NCBI RefSeq assembly: GCF_021458635.1
Contig: NZ_JAIRDQ010000004.1
Span: forward strand, 372,001-436,000
From: Bradyrhizobium monzae
GTDB taxonomy: Bacteria > Pseudomonadota > Alphaproteobacteria > Rhizobiales > Xanthobacteraceae
Reading direction: 5' to 3'
DNA length: 64,000 nucleotides
A program made the position numbers and the translations under genes. A model generated the notes under the pieces. The model saw only the letters and a program-made list of their open reading frames with translations. It had not been told where the DNA came from and ran no database searches. Of the stretch, positions 14,752-23,638 are shown in pieces. Every line of letters begins with the position of its first letter. Positions within the stretch are counted from its first letter, which is position 1.

Positions 14752-16995
14752 ATGACCAGGCGTTTGCGTATGGGGTCGGGAAAGAAAAAGGGTGGGCGGA
14801 AGGAGCCGTTGTTCGGCTTGCCCGCGGCGCTCGCCGATCTGCGCCTGACGGCGGCGGACCGCATTCCCGGCGGCGGCGAGGACAAGCCGAAAAAGTCCGC
14901 CGGCAAGCGCAAGGCCGACACGTCCCACGATGAGCCGCCGCGCGAGCGGAAGGCACAAGCGAGCCGCAGCGGCGCCAAGCGCCGGTCGAAATCATCCTTC
15001 AGCGCCGGCCTCGGCCGCCTCGTCTATTGGGGCGCCGTGCTGAGCCTGTGGGGCGTGATCGCCGTGATCGGCGTGGTGATCTGGGTCGGCGCCCATCTGC
15101 CGCCGATCCAGTCGCTGGAAATTCCCAAACGCCCGCCGACGATCCAGATCGTCGGCATGGACGGCAGCCTGCTGGCGCAGCGTGGCGAGATGGCCGGCGC
15201 CAACGTGTCGCTGAAGGACCTGCCGCCCTACCTGCCCAAGGCGTTCATCGCCATCGAAGACCGCCGCTTCTATTCGCATTTCGGCATCGACCCCGTCGGC
15301 ATTTTGCGTGCCCTCGTCACCAACGTGCTCCATCGCGGCGTGTCGCAGGGCGGCTCGACGCTAACGCAGCAGCTCGCCAAAAACCTGTTCCTGACCCAGG
15401 AACGCACCATGGCGCGCAAGCTGCAGGAGGCGGAGCTCGCGATCTGGCTGGAACGCAAGCATTCCAAGAACGAGATCCTGGAGCTCTATCTCAACCGCGT
15501 CTATTTCGGCTCCGGCGCCTACGGCGTCGAAGCCGCCGCGCAGAAATATTTCGGCAAGCCGGCCAAGAACGTGACGGTGGCGGAAGCCGCGATGCTGGCT
15601 GGCCTGGTCAAATCGCCCTCGCGCCTTGCGCCGAACCGCAATCCCGAAGGCGCGGAAGCGCGCGCGCAAATCGTGCTCGCGGCAATGGCGGATGCCAAGT
15701 TCATCACCGAGGCGCAGGCCCAGGCTTCGATCGGCCATCCCTCCTACAATGTGAAGCCGGTCGGCGCCGGCACCGTGAACTACGTCGCCGATTGGATCGG
15801 CGAGGTGCTGGACGATCTCGTCGGCCAGATCGACGACAGCATCAAGGTCGAGACCACGATCGATCCGAAACTCCAGGCCGTGGCTGAGGCTGCCGTCATC
15901 GACGAGCTCGCGGCCAAGAGCGTGAAGTTCAACGTCAGCCAGGGCGCGCTGGTGGCGATGACGCCCGACGGCGCGGTGCGCGCCATGGTCGGCGGCCGGA
16001 ACTACTCCGACAGCCAGTACAACCGCGCGGTGACCGCGAAGCGCCAGCCGGGCTCCTCGTTCAAGCCGTTCGTCTATCTGACGGCGATGGAGCAGGGGCT
16101 GACGCCGGACACCGTCCGCCAGGACGCGCCGATCGAGGTCAAGGGCTGGAAGCCCGAGAACTACACGCATGAATATTTCGGCGCGGTGACGCTGACGCAG
16201 GCGCTGGCGATGTCGCTCAATACCGTCGCCATCCGCCTCGGCCTCGAGGTCGGGCCGAAGAACGTGGTGCGCACCGCGCACCGGCTCGGCATTTCCTCGA
16301 AGCTCGAGCCCAACGCCTCGATTGCGCTCGGCACCTCGGAAGTCTCCGTGGTCGAGTTGGTCGGCGCCTATGCGCCGTTCGCCAATGGCGGCTTCGCCGT
16401 CGCGCCGCATGTGGTGACGCGGATCAGGACACTCGACGGCAAGCTGCTCTACATGCGCCAGCCCGAGGAACATAACCAGGTGATCGAGCCGCGTTACGTC
16501 GGCATGATGAACAGTATGATGCGGGAGACGCTGATCTCCGGCACGGCCAAGAAGGCCGAGATCCCGGGCTGGCAGGCGGCCGGCAAGACCGGCACCAGCC
16601 AGGATTACCGCGACGCCTGGTTCATCGGCTACACGTCGAACCTCGTCACCGGCGTCTGGCTCGGCAATGACGACAATTCGCCGACCAAGAAGGCCACCGG
16701 CGGCGGCTTGCCGGTCGAAGTCTGGACCCGCTTCATGCGCACCGCGCACGAAGGCGTGCAGGTGGCCGCCCTGCCGAACCTGCAAAGCAATTGGGGGCCG
16801 GCGAACCTCGTGCAGATCTCCTCGCAGGTGTCGCCGCCAACACAGACGGCAGCAGCCGGCCCCGCAGCGGCGCCGGTCGGCACTGGCGGCTATCGCCCAC
16901 CACCGCCGACGCGCACCAACGTCAATGCGCGGCCGGAAGCGGCCGCAGGGCTTGATGGCTGGCTGATGGACCGGCTGTTCGGCGGAAATCGCTAG
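14752..16995 (+). CDS. Class A penicillin-binding protein (PBP1a type)
   Basis: Bifunctional cell-wall synthase of 747 residues that polymerises glycan strands and cross-links peptides in the periplasm. A long basic cytoplasmic leader (about 85 residues, lysine-rich) precedes one transmembrane helix near residues 92-115. The glycosyltransferase domain shows EDRRFYSHFGID, GGSTLTQQLAKNLF and ILELYLNRVYFG; the transpeptidase domain shows the catalytic SSFK (Ser about 435), the SLN motif in AMSLNTV and KTGTS. A proline-rich, low-complexity tail follows. I choose ATG 14752 with GGGGCGGG just before it; GTG 14737 is also in frame. Complete and probably active in both halves. Confidence 0.95.
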   Translation: MTRRLRMGSGKKKGGRKEPLFGLPAALADLRLTAADRIPGGGEDKPKKSAGKRKADTSHDEPPRERKAQASRSGAKRRSKSSFSAGLGRLVYWGAVLSLWGVIAVIGVVIWVGAHLPPIQSLEIPKRPPTIQIVGMDGSLLAQRGEMAGANVSLKDLPPYLPKAFIAIEDRRFYSHFGIDPVGILRALVTNVLHRGVSQGGSTLTQQLAKNLFLTQERTMARKLQEAELAIWLERKHSKNEILELYLNRVYFGSGAYGVEAAAQKYFGKPAKNVTVAEAAMLAGLVKSPSRLAPNRNPEGAEARAQIVLAAMADAKFITEAQAQASIGHPSYNVKPVGAGTVNYVADWIGEVLDDLVGQIDDSIKVETTIDPKLQAVAEAAVIDELAAKSVKFNVSQGALVAMTPDGAVRAMVGGRNYSDSQYNRAVTAKRQPGSSFKPFVYLTAMEQGLTPDTVRQDAPIEVKGWKPENYTHEYFGAVTLTQALAMSLNTVAIRLGLEVGPKNVVRTAHRLGISSKLEPNASIALGTSEVSVVELVGAYAPFANGGFAVAPHVVTRIRTLDGKLLYMRQPEEHNQVIEPRYVGMMNSMMRETLISGTAKKAEIPGWQAAGKTGTSQDYRDAWFIGYTSNLVTGVWLGNDDNSPTKKATGGGLPVEVWTRFMRTAHEGVQVAALPNLQSNWGPANLVQISSQVSPPTQTAAAGPAAAPVGTGGYRPPPPTRTNVNARPEAAAGLDGWLMDRLFGGNR

Positions 16996-17174
16996 CTTTG
17001 GCCCGAGGTCCCGATGCCCTCATTTCAAAAACGCGAAAACAACCCCATGCACAGTAGCCGGCCTGTTGCGGCGTGATGCGTCGCGAATTGGTCGAAAGCC
17101 TTGATGTGATGGAGCAAAATGCAATCGCCCGCACAAGGCGGGCGATCCAGCGTCAAATGCAACAACGGCGCACC

Positions 17175-17930
17175 CTAATCCTCGACCCCGTACCGGTGCA
17201 GATCGTTGCCGTAGGTGTCGAGCCACTTCTTGGCGCGCTCCATCGACGGGCAGATCTTGCCGCAGACGCGCCAGAAGCGGGCGGAGTGGTTCATCTCGAC
17301 GAGATGCGCCACTTCATGCGCGGCGAGGTAGTCGAGCACGTAGGGCGGCGCCAGGATCAGGCGCCAGGAGAACGACAGCGAGCCGGCCGAGGTGCACGAG
17401 CCCCAGCGGCTGGACTGATCGCGGATCGAGAGCCGCTTCACCTTGACGCCGAGCTCGGCGGCGTGGGTCTGGGCTGAACGCTGCAGATCGTGGCGCGCCT
17501 CGCGCTTGAGGAAGTCGCTGACGCGGCGATCGACATGCTCGAGGCCGCCGGCGACGCAGAGAATGCGTTCACCGCTGTCGCGAATTTCGGTCCACACCGT
17601 GCCGCGCGTGCCGGCGCGATGCACGATGCGATGGGAAACGCCGCGGAGAGGTATCACTGTGCCAGGCTGGAACGGTGCAGCTTTCGGCAAACGACCAAGA
17701 CGCGCCGCGATCCACGCACCGTGACGCTGCGCGAAGTCTTTTGCTTCAGCGAGCGTGCCGCGCGGCGGGATCGTGAGGATCGCTTCGCGGTCGCTCGGAT
17801 GAATTCTGAGCGTGTAACGGCGCGCTCGGCGGTGCCTGCGCAGCCGAATCGCAAAGAATTGCGATCCATGAGTGATGACGAGGGTCTTCGGTTCGTGGGG
17901 CCGACGATAGAGGAGCGCGCGTGTGGCCAT
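17175..17930 (-). CDS. YgjP/DUF45-type metallopeptidase
   Basis: A 251-residue protein of the SprT-like/YgjP (DUF45) family. It carries the zinc site HEVAHLVEMNHS (HExxH plus a downstream histidine) and, before it, the family block IRDQSSRWGSCTSAGSLSFSWRL, then WRVCGKICPSMERAKKWL after it. YgjP-like proteins are thought to be minigluzincin-type peptidases; substrates are unknown. The start MATRALLYR is chosen on composition; no clear ribosome-binding site is visible and the frame is open 28 codons further upstream. It is convergent with the PBP gene. Confidence 0.88.
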   Translation of the reverse strand: MATRALLYRRPHEPKTLVITHGSQFFAIRLRRHRRARRYTLRIHPSDREAILTIPPRGTLAEAKDFAQRHGAWIAARLGRLPKAAPFQPGTVIPLRGVSHRIVHRAGTRGTVWTEIRDSGERILCVAGGLEHVDRRVSDFLKREARHDLQRSAQTHAAELGVKVKRLSIRDQSSRWGSCTSAGSLSFSWRLILAPPYVLDYLAAHEVAHLVEMNHSARFWRVCGKICPSMERAKKWLDTYGNDLHRYGVED

Positions 17931-18171
17931 GTCTGTCAGTCCGGGGGGCAAGAGTTCGCCCGGATTCTGCCATAACCGCCGCCAGGGAAAGCGCTCGGCG
18001 CAAAAACAAATCATTTGCCCAATATACAGGGGTCTGGCGTCCGGGAGACCCTACAGACTGGGGTTGGAACCCGCTTTTTTCGCCCCCGCTGGACGCATGT
18101 GGCCCCCCCAAGGGGTGAGGGGTGACTCACTCCTATAAGACTACCTAAATACCTCAAATCTGAGGGGAACC

Positions 18172-18206
18172 AGGCCCTCCCGGAGCCTCCGGCAGGGCCT
18201 CAATTT
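18172..18206 (+). terminator. Stem-loop resembling a terminator on the plus strand
   Basis: AGGCCCT pairs with AGGGCCT around an inner CCGGAG/CTCCGG stem, followed by CAATTTTC. The U-run is short. No plus-strand gene leads into it, so it may end an unrecognised small transcript. Confidence 0.4.
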
Positions 18207-18237
18207 TCGACGGGAAAGCCGAAAAACGGCTATCTCC

Positions 18238-18347
18238 GCCCTCATCCTGAGGAGCCCGCGCAGCGGGCGTCTCGAAGGATGGCCACAGGCGAGATCCCGG
18301 CCTTCATGGTTCGAGACGCGCCTTCCGCGCTCCTCACAATGAGGAGC
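18238..18347. repeat. Palindromic intergenic repeat, CATCCTGAGG family
   Basis: Arms CTCATCCTGAGGAG...GCGTCTCGAA and TTCGAGACGCG...CTCCTCACAATGAGGAG face each other over about 110 bases. A partial copy of the same family is at 39166-39225. It lies directly after the phaZ stop codon. Confidence 0.75.
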
Positions 18348-18348
18348 T

Positions 18349-19677
18349 CTATTCAGCCGCAAGCGCCTGTGTTGCGTTCGGAGTCGCTGCCGAGACCATG
18401 AAATCATGGATGCGCGGCACGATTTCCGACTTGAAGCGCGAACCGTTGAACACGCCGTAATGTCCAACGCCCTTCTGGACGTAATGAACGCGGCGATGAT
18501 CCGGAATCGAGCTGCACAATCCGTGCGTTGCTTCGGTCTGACCGAGACCCGAGATGTCGTCGTTCTCGCCTTCGACCGTCATCAACGCAACGCGCGTCAC
18601 CTTGGAGGGGTCGACCCGAGTTCCACGATGCATCATCTCGCCCTTCGGCAGCGAATGCTTCACGAACACGGTGTCGACCGTCTGCAGGTAGTACTCGGCC
18701 GACAGGTCCATGACCGCGAGATATTCGTCATAGAAGTCGCGATGCTTGTCGACGAGGTCGCCGTCACCCTTCACCAGATTGGCGAACAGGCGCTTGTGAG
18801 CGTCCATGTGGCGGTCGAGGTTCATGCTGATGAACCCGTTCAGCTGCAGGAAGCCCGGATAGACGTCACGCATCATGCCCGGATGCGGGAACGGCACCTT
18901 GGTGATGACGGTGTTGCGGAACCAGTCGATGCCGCGTTCCTGCGCGAGCTGGTTCACCGCGGTCGGATTGCGGCGGGTGTCGATCGGGCCACCCATCAGC
19001 GTCATCGAGGTCGGCACGAAAGGATCGCGGCGCGCTTCCATGATCGAGACGCCGGCGACCACGGGCACGGAGGGCTGGCACACCGCCAGCACATGGGTGT
19101 TGCCGCCGAGGACGTGCAGCATCTCGATGACGTAGTCGATGTAATCGTCGAGATCGAAGCGGCCTTCGCTCAAGGGCACCATGCGGGCATCGGCCCAATC
19201 GGTGATGTAGACCTCATGCGCCGGCAGGAAGGCCTCGACCGTGCCACGGAGCAGCGTCGCATAATGGCCGGACATCGGCGCCACGATCAGCACGCGCGGC
19301 TGCGGGCTGCGCAGCGGACGGGCGAACTTGCGATCGAAATAGAGCAGCTTGCAGAACGGCTTTTCCCAGACCGGGCGGACCTCGACGGGGACGCGGATGC
19401 CGTTGACCTCGGTGTCGTTGAGACCCCATTCCGGCTTGCCGTAACGGCGCGTGGTGCGCTCGAACAGTTCGCAGGCGGCAGCCACCGACTTGCCGACCTC
19501 GGTGCGCGCCCAGGGATTGAGCGGGTTCTGAAACAGCAGCTTGGTCGCATCGGTGACGGCGCGTGCCGGATTGAGAGAGGCCTGCGCCATCTCGTACATC
19601 CAGTACATCGGCGTCGTCAGGACCGGGCTGCCTTCATTAGCCTGGAGCGGTACGCCGCCAAACTCACCAATCGGCAT
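18349..19677 (-). CDS. phaZ: Intracellular polyhydroxyalkanoate depolymerase
   Basis: Cytosolic enzyme (442 residues) that mobilises stored polyhydroxybutyrate granules. The alpha/beta-hydrolase fold uses a cysteine nucleophile in AVCQPSVP (Cys about 200), as in the Ralstonia PhaZ family, rather than the serine of extracellular enzymes. Other family blocks are VLIVAPMSGHYATLLRGTVEAFLP, TDWADARMVPL, and the C-terminal VQKGVGHYGVFNGSRF containing the catalytic histidine. The start MPIGEFGG is set by GAGGA upstream. It is transcribed alone; its promoter lies in the 121 bases separating it from the ABC permease gene. Confidence 0.94.
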   Translation of the reverse strand: MPIGEFGGVPLQANEGSPVLTTPMYWMYEMAQASLNPARAVTDATKLLFQNPLNPWARTEVGKSVAAACELFERTTRRYGKPEWGLNDTEVNGIRVPVEVRPVWEKPFCKLLYFDRKFARPLRSPQPRVLIVAPMSGHYATLLRGTVEAFLPAHEVYITDWADARMVPLSEGRFDLDDYIDYVIEMLHVLGGNTHVLAVCQPSVPVVAGVSIMEARRDPFVPTSMTLMGGPIDTRRNPTAVNQLAQERGIDWFRNTVITKVPFPHPGMMRDVYPGFLQLNGFISMNLDRHMDAHKRLFANLVKGDGDLVDKHRDFYDEYLAVMDLSAEYYLQTVDTVFVKHSLPKGEMMHRGTRVDPSKVTRVALMTVEGENDDISGLGQTEATHGLCSSIPDHRRVHYVQKGVGHYGVFNGSRFKSEIVPRIHDFMVSAATPNATQALAAE

Positions 19678-19798
19678 GATCAAATTCCTCTTCGCATCGC
19701 AGCATACTGCCGAATGCGTAATATTGCGTCAATGCATGCTTCCGTACATCTACGTGGCGTAGACCGTTAAATCCGCCTGAATCCACGGGAAAGTGACG

Positions 19799-20617
19799 TT
19801 ATTCGCCGCCTGCGAGCAGCGAGCCGTGCTTTTTGGCGCTGCGCAAAAGGGCAAGGAATGCCCAAAAGGAAGCAACCAGAAGACCTGCGTTGATGGCCAA
19901 CGCGCCCAGCATCAAATCGGTCCGGAAGGTGTTCTCGATCAACAGCGCGCGCATCCCCTCGAACACGTAGGTCGGCGGCAGCGACCAGGCGACGTATTGC
20001 AGCCAGGCGGGCAGCACGCTGACCGGATAATAGATGCAGGCGAGCGGCATGATCGCGAACATCAACGTCCAGACGATGCTCTCGGCGCCAAGGCCGTTCC
20101 GCAGCACCAGGCCGGAAACGAAGATGCCGACCGACCAGCTGGTGAAGATCAGGTTGCAGAAGAAGGCGATCAGCGGCAGGCCGAGGCTGTAGACATTGAA
20201 GTGAAAGAACGCAATCGCGAGCAGCGTCATCGGAATGACGCCGATCGCCAGCCGGATCAGGCTCATCGCCATCAGCGACAGCAGAAACTCGATCGGCTTT
20301 AGCGGGCTCATCATGAGGTTGCCGAGGTTGCGCGCCCACATCTCTTCCAGGAAGGAGATGGAGAAGCCGAGCTGGCCGCGGAACAGGATGTCCCAGAGGA
20401 TGACGGCGCCGATCAGCGTGCCGCCGGCACGCGCGAAGAAATTGGCGTTCTGGGCGATGTAGAGCTGAAGAAAGCCCCAGGTGATGATCTGCAGCGCCGG
20501 CCAGTACAGCAGCTCCAGCAATCGCGGCCAGGACGACATCAGGAGATACCAATAGCGCAGGATCATCGCGCCGATGCGTTGCGCCGAGATGCCGCGGTGG
20601 AGGAAAAGCTCGCTCAT
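19799..20617 (-). CDS. ABC-2 type transport permease
   Basis: Inner-membrane exporter subunit of 272 residues with about six transmembrane segments, starting with a short amphipathic leader. The sequences YWPALQIITWGFLQLYI and FLEEMWARNLGNLMMSPLKPIEFLLSLM are characteristic of ABC-2 permeases of the NodJ/DrrB class. The gene overlaps the upstream ATPase gene by four bases (ATGA), so the two are translationally coupled and form one exporter. The substrate is unknown; drugs, lipids or polysaccharides are exported by relatives. Confidence 0.9.
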   Translation of the reverse strand: MSELFLHRGISAQRIGAMILRYWYLLMSSWPRLLELLYWPALQIITWGFLQLYIAQNANFFARAGGTLIGAVILWDILFRGQLGFSISFLEEMWARNLGNLMMSPLKPIEFLLSLMAMSLIRLAIGVIPMTLLAIAFFHFNVYSLGLPLIAFFCNLIFTSWSVGIFVSGLVLRNGLGAESIVWTLMFAIMPLACIYYPVSVLPAWLQYVAWSLPPTYVFEGMRALLIENTFRTDLMLGALAINAGLLVASFWAFLALLRSAKKHGSLLAGGE

Positions 20618-21420
20618 CGCGCCGCATCCTCTCTGGCACCGTTCGTCCGTCCGCGCGCGACGTCCAGAAACACCTCCTCCAGCGTGGTGCGGTTATAGCG
20701 GGCCATGATGGCGTCGGGCGTGTCGTCGTCCTCGACGCGGCCGCGCTTCATGATGATGACGCGGTCACAGAGCCGCTCGACCTCGAGCATGTTGTGCGAC
20801 GCCAGCAGGATGGTGGCTCTGTTGTCCTTGCGATAGCGTTCCAGGTGCGCGCGCACCCAGTCGGCCGTGTCGGGGTCGAGCGAGGCGGTCGGCTCGTCCA
20901 GCAGCAACAGCTCGGGCTCGTTGATCAGCGCCTTCGCCAGCGCGACGCGGGTCTTCTGCCCGGCCGAGAGCTTGCCGTTGGCGCGGTCGATGAAATCGTT
21001 GAGATCGAGATCATCGGCCAGCTTCGCGATGCGGTCGGCGAGGTTTTTGACCGCATAAAGCTTGCCGAAAATGGTGAGGTTCTGCCGCACCGTGAGCCGC
21101 ATCGGCATGTCGACATAGGGGCTCTCGAAGTTCATCCGCCCAAGCACGGCCGCGCTCTCCTCGGGCATCCGATGCCCAAGCACCTGCACACGGCCGGAGG
21201 TCGGCAGCACCAATCCCATGATCATCGCGATGGTGGTGGTCTTGCCGGCACCGTTGCCGCCCAAAAGCCCCGTGATGCTGCCGCGAGGAAGCATGAAGGA
21301 GATGCCGTCCACCGCGCGGGTCTGCTTGTAGAGCTTGACCAGGCGATCGACCTCGATGGCCGCGGACAAAGTGCTGTCCGCGACAGTCGGCCGACTTGAA
21401 GCCTTCGAGTTCTCAGTCAT
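20614..21420 (-). CDS. ABC-2 type exporter ATPase
   Basis: Cytoplasmic ATPase of 268 residues, partner of the overlapping permease. Motifs: Walker A LLGGNGAGKTTT near residue 56, signature LSAGQKTRVALA, Walker B LLLLDEPTASLD and switch LLASHNMLEVERL. The C-terminal NRTTLEEVFLDVARG is the usual tail of DrrA-like and CcmA-like ATPases. The start MTENSKASS gives an ordinary length, though no strong ribosome-binding site is visible. The gene is divergent from regS, and four tandem 15-16 base repeats occupy the region between them. Confidence 0.93.
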   Translation of the reverse strand: MTENSKASSRPTVADSTLSAAIEVDRLVKLYKQTRAVDGISFMLPRGSITGLLGGNGAGKTTTIAMIMGLVLPTSGRVQVLGHRMPEESAAVLGRMNFESPYVDMPMRLTVRQNLTIFGKLYAVKNLADRIAKLADDLDLNDFIDRANGKLSAGQKTRVALAKALINEPELLLLDEPTASLDPDTADWVRAHLERYRKDNRATILLASHNMLEVERLCDRVIIMKRGRVEDDDTPDAIMARYNRTTLEEVFLDVARGRTNGAREDAAR

Positions 21421-21457
21421 GCTAAGGGCGTTCTTCCGCCATTGCGCGGTGGAGTGC

Positions 21458-21518
21458 AAGGCTTGTAACTCCAAGGCTTGTAACTCCAAAGGCTTGTAGC
21501 TCCAAAGGCTTGTAACTC
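21458..21518. repeat. Four tandem copies of AAGGCTTGTAACTCC
   Basis: Copies at 21458-21472, 21473-21487, 21489-21503 and 21505-21518, with steps of 15, 16 and 16 bases. The third has one G for A; the fourth ends before the final C. They sit between the exporter ATPase start (21420) and the regS start (21580), in the shared promoter region. They may be operators in array or a slippage-prone repeat. Confidence 0.9.
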
Positions 21519-21579
21519 GTTGGAAGCAGTGGGCCAGCGTGTTTGTGATAGGACACGCGCACCGCTAGATTGGCCTGTC

Positions 21580-22890
21580 ATGACCGAGACCGCCGCCTCC
21601 GACTTTCGCCCGTCGCAACGACACATCCGCCTGGACACGATCCTGCGGCTGCGCTGGCTCGCCGTGCTGGGCCAGCTGGCCGCGATCTTCATCGTGGCGC
21701 AGGGACTCGAGTTCGATGTCGCCATTGTCCCCTGTGTCAGCATCATCGGCCTGTCGGCGGCGCTCAACCTGGCTCTGCAGACCGCCGCCAACCCGATGCA
21801 GCGGCTGGAGCCGCTTCACGCGGCCGGGCTGTTGGCATTGAACATCGTGGAACTGGCCGGGCTGTTGTTCTTCACCGGCGGATTGCAGAACCCGTTCTCG
21901 TTCCTGTTTCTCGCGCCTGTCCTGATTTCGGCCACCGCGCTGCCGGCCCGATTGACCTTCGCTCTCGGCTTGCTGGCCGTGGCCTGCGCCTCGATCCTGT
22001 TCTTCTTTCACTTCCCGCTGCCATGGGACTCCGAAGATCCCGTGGTGCTGCCGCCGATCTATCTGTTCGGCGTCTGGCTTTCGATCGTGCTCGCGATCGG
22101 CGTCACCAGCCTCTACTCGTTTCAGGTGACCGAGGAGGCGCGCAAGCTCGCCGACGCCTTGGCCGCGACCGAGCTGGTGCTGACGCGCGAGCAGCATCTG
22201 ACCCAGCTCGACGGATTGGCCGCCGCCGCCGCGCACGAGCTCGGCACGCCGCTTGCGACCATCTTCCTGATCTCGCGCGAGCTGGAAAAGACCGTGACCG
22301 ATCCGGTCTTCGCGGCGGACCTGAAGACGTTGCGCGAGCAGACGCAACGCTGCCGCGACATTCTGAGCAAGATCACCCAGCTGTCCTCCACCGGCGCACC
22401 GTTCGACCGCATGAAGCTGTCGGAGCTGATCGAAGAGGTGGTGGCGCCGCACCGCGATTTCGGCGTCGACATCAAGGTGCGGATCGCAGTGGCCGCGACG
22501 GTCGAACCGGTCGGATCGCGCAATCCGGCGGTGCTCTATGGCGTCGGCAACATCATCGAGAACGCCGTCGACTTCGCCAACTCCACGGTCGAGGTCAACG
22601 CGTGGTGGAACAATGAGACGATCGAGATCGTGATCTCCGACGACGGCCCCGGCATTCCGCCCGATCTCATGAACCGGATCGGCGAGCCTTATTTGTCGCG
22701 GCGACGCACCCAGGATGCCGGCGGCGGTCTGGGGCTCGGCGTGTTCATCGCCCGCACGCTGCTCGAACGCACCGGCGCCAAGGTCTCGTTTACCAATCGG
22801 ACCTTTCCGGAACATGGTGCAGTGGTACAGATCGCGTGGCCGAAGGAGCGTTTTGAGGCTATCGAGAGCCTAGAAGAAACAATAGGATAG
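21580..22890 (+). CDS. regS: Redox-sensing histidine kinase RegS (RegB/PrrB/ActS family)
   Basis: Membrane sensor kinase of 436 residues that controls energy and redox genes, in Bradyrhizobium including nitrogen fixation via RegR. About six hydrophobic segments fill the first 190 residues and contain the quinone-binding heptad GGLQNPF at residues 100-106. The H-box AAAAHELGTPL places the phosphorylated histidine at about 219, and the redox-active cysteine conserved in RegB lies in QRCRDIL at about 258. The ATPase part has the N-box ENAVDFAN, DDGPGIP and GGGLGLGVFIART. The start MTETAAS is the first credible ATG. regR follows after about 100 bases. Confidence 0.96.
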   Translation: MTETAASDFRPSQRHIRLDTILRLRWLAVLGQLAAIFIVAQGLEFDVAIVPCVSIIGLSAALNLALQTAANPMQRLEPLHAAGLLALNIVELAGLLFFTGGLQNPFSFLFLAPVLISATALPARLTFALGLLAVACASILFFFHFPLPWDSEDPVVLPPIYLFGVWLSIVLAIGVTSLYSFQVTEEARKLADALAATELVLTREQHLTQLDGLAAAAAHELGTPLATIFLISRELEKTVTDPVFAADLKTLREQTQRCRDILSKITQLSSTGAPFDRMKLSELIEEVVAPHRDFGVDIKVRIAVAATVEPVGSRNPAVLYGVGNIIENAVDFANSTVEVNAWWNNETIEIVISDDGPGIPPDLMNRIGEPYLSRRRTQDAGGGLGLGVFIARTLLERTGAKVSFTNRTFPEHGAVVQIAWPKERFEAIESLEETIG

Positions 22891-22993
22891 GGCGCGACCT
22901 TGCGTCGCACATGCGGGCCGATCGACTATCGGCGGCCTTGGCACCGCCTGATTGCGACGCCATATGTGGATGTGCAGGAGAGAGGACAAAACC

Positions 22994-23548
22994 TTGAACG
23001 CCATCGCCGAACTGAACGAACAGACCGACCGCTCGCTTCTCATCGTGGAGGACGACAAGCCGTTCCTGGAGCGCCTGTCGCGCGCCATGGAAACACGCGG
23101 CTTTGCGGTGACGTCATGTGACACGGTCTCCGATGGTCTTGCGCAGATCGGCAAGTCCGCCCCGGCCTACGCCGTGGTCGATCTTCGCCTCGGTGATGGC
23201 AACGGTCTCGACGTCGTCTCCGCGCTGAAGAAGAAGCGGCCCGAAGCGCGCGCCATCGTGCTGACCGGCTATGGCAACATCGCCACCGCCGTCACCGCGG
23301 TGAAGATGGGCGCGATCGATTATCTCTCGAAGCCCGCGGATGCCGACGACGTCGTCGCAGCCCTGCTCTCGACCAGCACGGATAAATCCGAGTTGCCGGC
23401 GAACCCCATGTCGGCCGACCGCGTCCGCTGGGAACACATCCAGCGCATCTACGAAATGTGCAACCGCAACGTCTCGGAGACGGCGCGGAGGCTGAACATG
23501 CACCGCCGTACGCTGCAGCGGATTCTGGCCAAGCGCGCGCCGAGGTAA
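22994..23548 (+). CDS. regR: Response regulator RegR (RegA/PrrA/ActR family)
   Basis: Transcription factor of 184 residues that is phosphorylated by RegS. The receiver domain holds the acidic pocket VEDD and the phosphoacceptor Asp63 in VVDLRLGDGNG, with Lys in LSKPADADD. A proline linker leads to the Fis-type HTH NVSETARRLNMHRRTLQRILAKR, which is almost invariant in this family. I choose the TTG at 22994, which has GAGAGG eight bases upstream and gives Asp63, the numbering usual for RegR; upstream ATGs at 22964 and 22970 are alternatives. It lies in the expected regS-regR order. Confidence 0.95.
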   Translation: MNAIAELNEQTDRSLLIVEDDKPFLERLSRAMETRGFAVTSCDTVSDGLAQIGKSAPAYAVVDLRLGDGNGLDVVSALKKKRPEARAIVLTGYGNIATAVTAVKMGAIDYLSKPADADDVVAALLSTSTDKSELPANPMSADRVRWEHIQRIYEMCNRNVSETARRLNMHRRTLQRILAKRAPR

Positions 23549-23553
23549 AGGTG

Positions 23554-23635
23554 CGTAGGGTGGGTAGAGCGAAGCGAAACCCACCATCTTCGCGGTTTGC
23601 ATTGAAAGTGATGGGTTTCGCTTCGCTCTACTACG
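23554..23635. repeat. Palindromic intergenic repeat, GTAGGGTGGG family
   Basis: TAGAGCGAAGCGAAACCCA and TGGGTTTCGCTTCGCTCTA are inverted around about 27 bases. It fills the gap between the convergent regR and mmcB genes and could serve both as an end signal. Confidence 0.8.
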
Positions 23636-23638
23636 AAT

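Larger units (their letters stand above)
17931..18348. other. Gene-free stretch with stem-loops and a repeat
   Basis: No protein gene is supported here. The left part holds the upstream region of the metallopeptidase gene. Around 18065-18082 a short GGGT/ACCC stem is followed by six T residues, and at 18172-18200 there is a strong compound stem-loop followed by CAATTTT. The right part is the palindromic repeat listed separately. A small plus-strand RNA is possible but not shown. Confidence 0.5.

Noticed and set aside
15361..16785. 474-codon open frame opposite the PBP gene
   Set aside because: Antisense of a clearly coding gene; low-complexity translation and no ribosome-binding site.
18065..18082. 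GGGT-TGGA-ACCC plus six T as a terminator
   Set aside because: The four-pair stem is too weak to list as a terminator on its own; mentioned only as part of the gene-free stretch.
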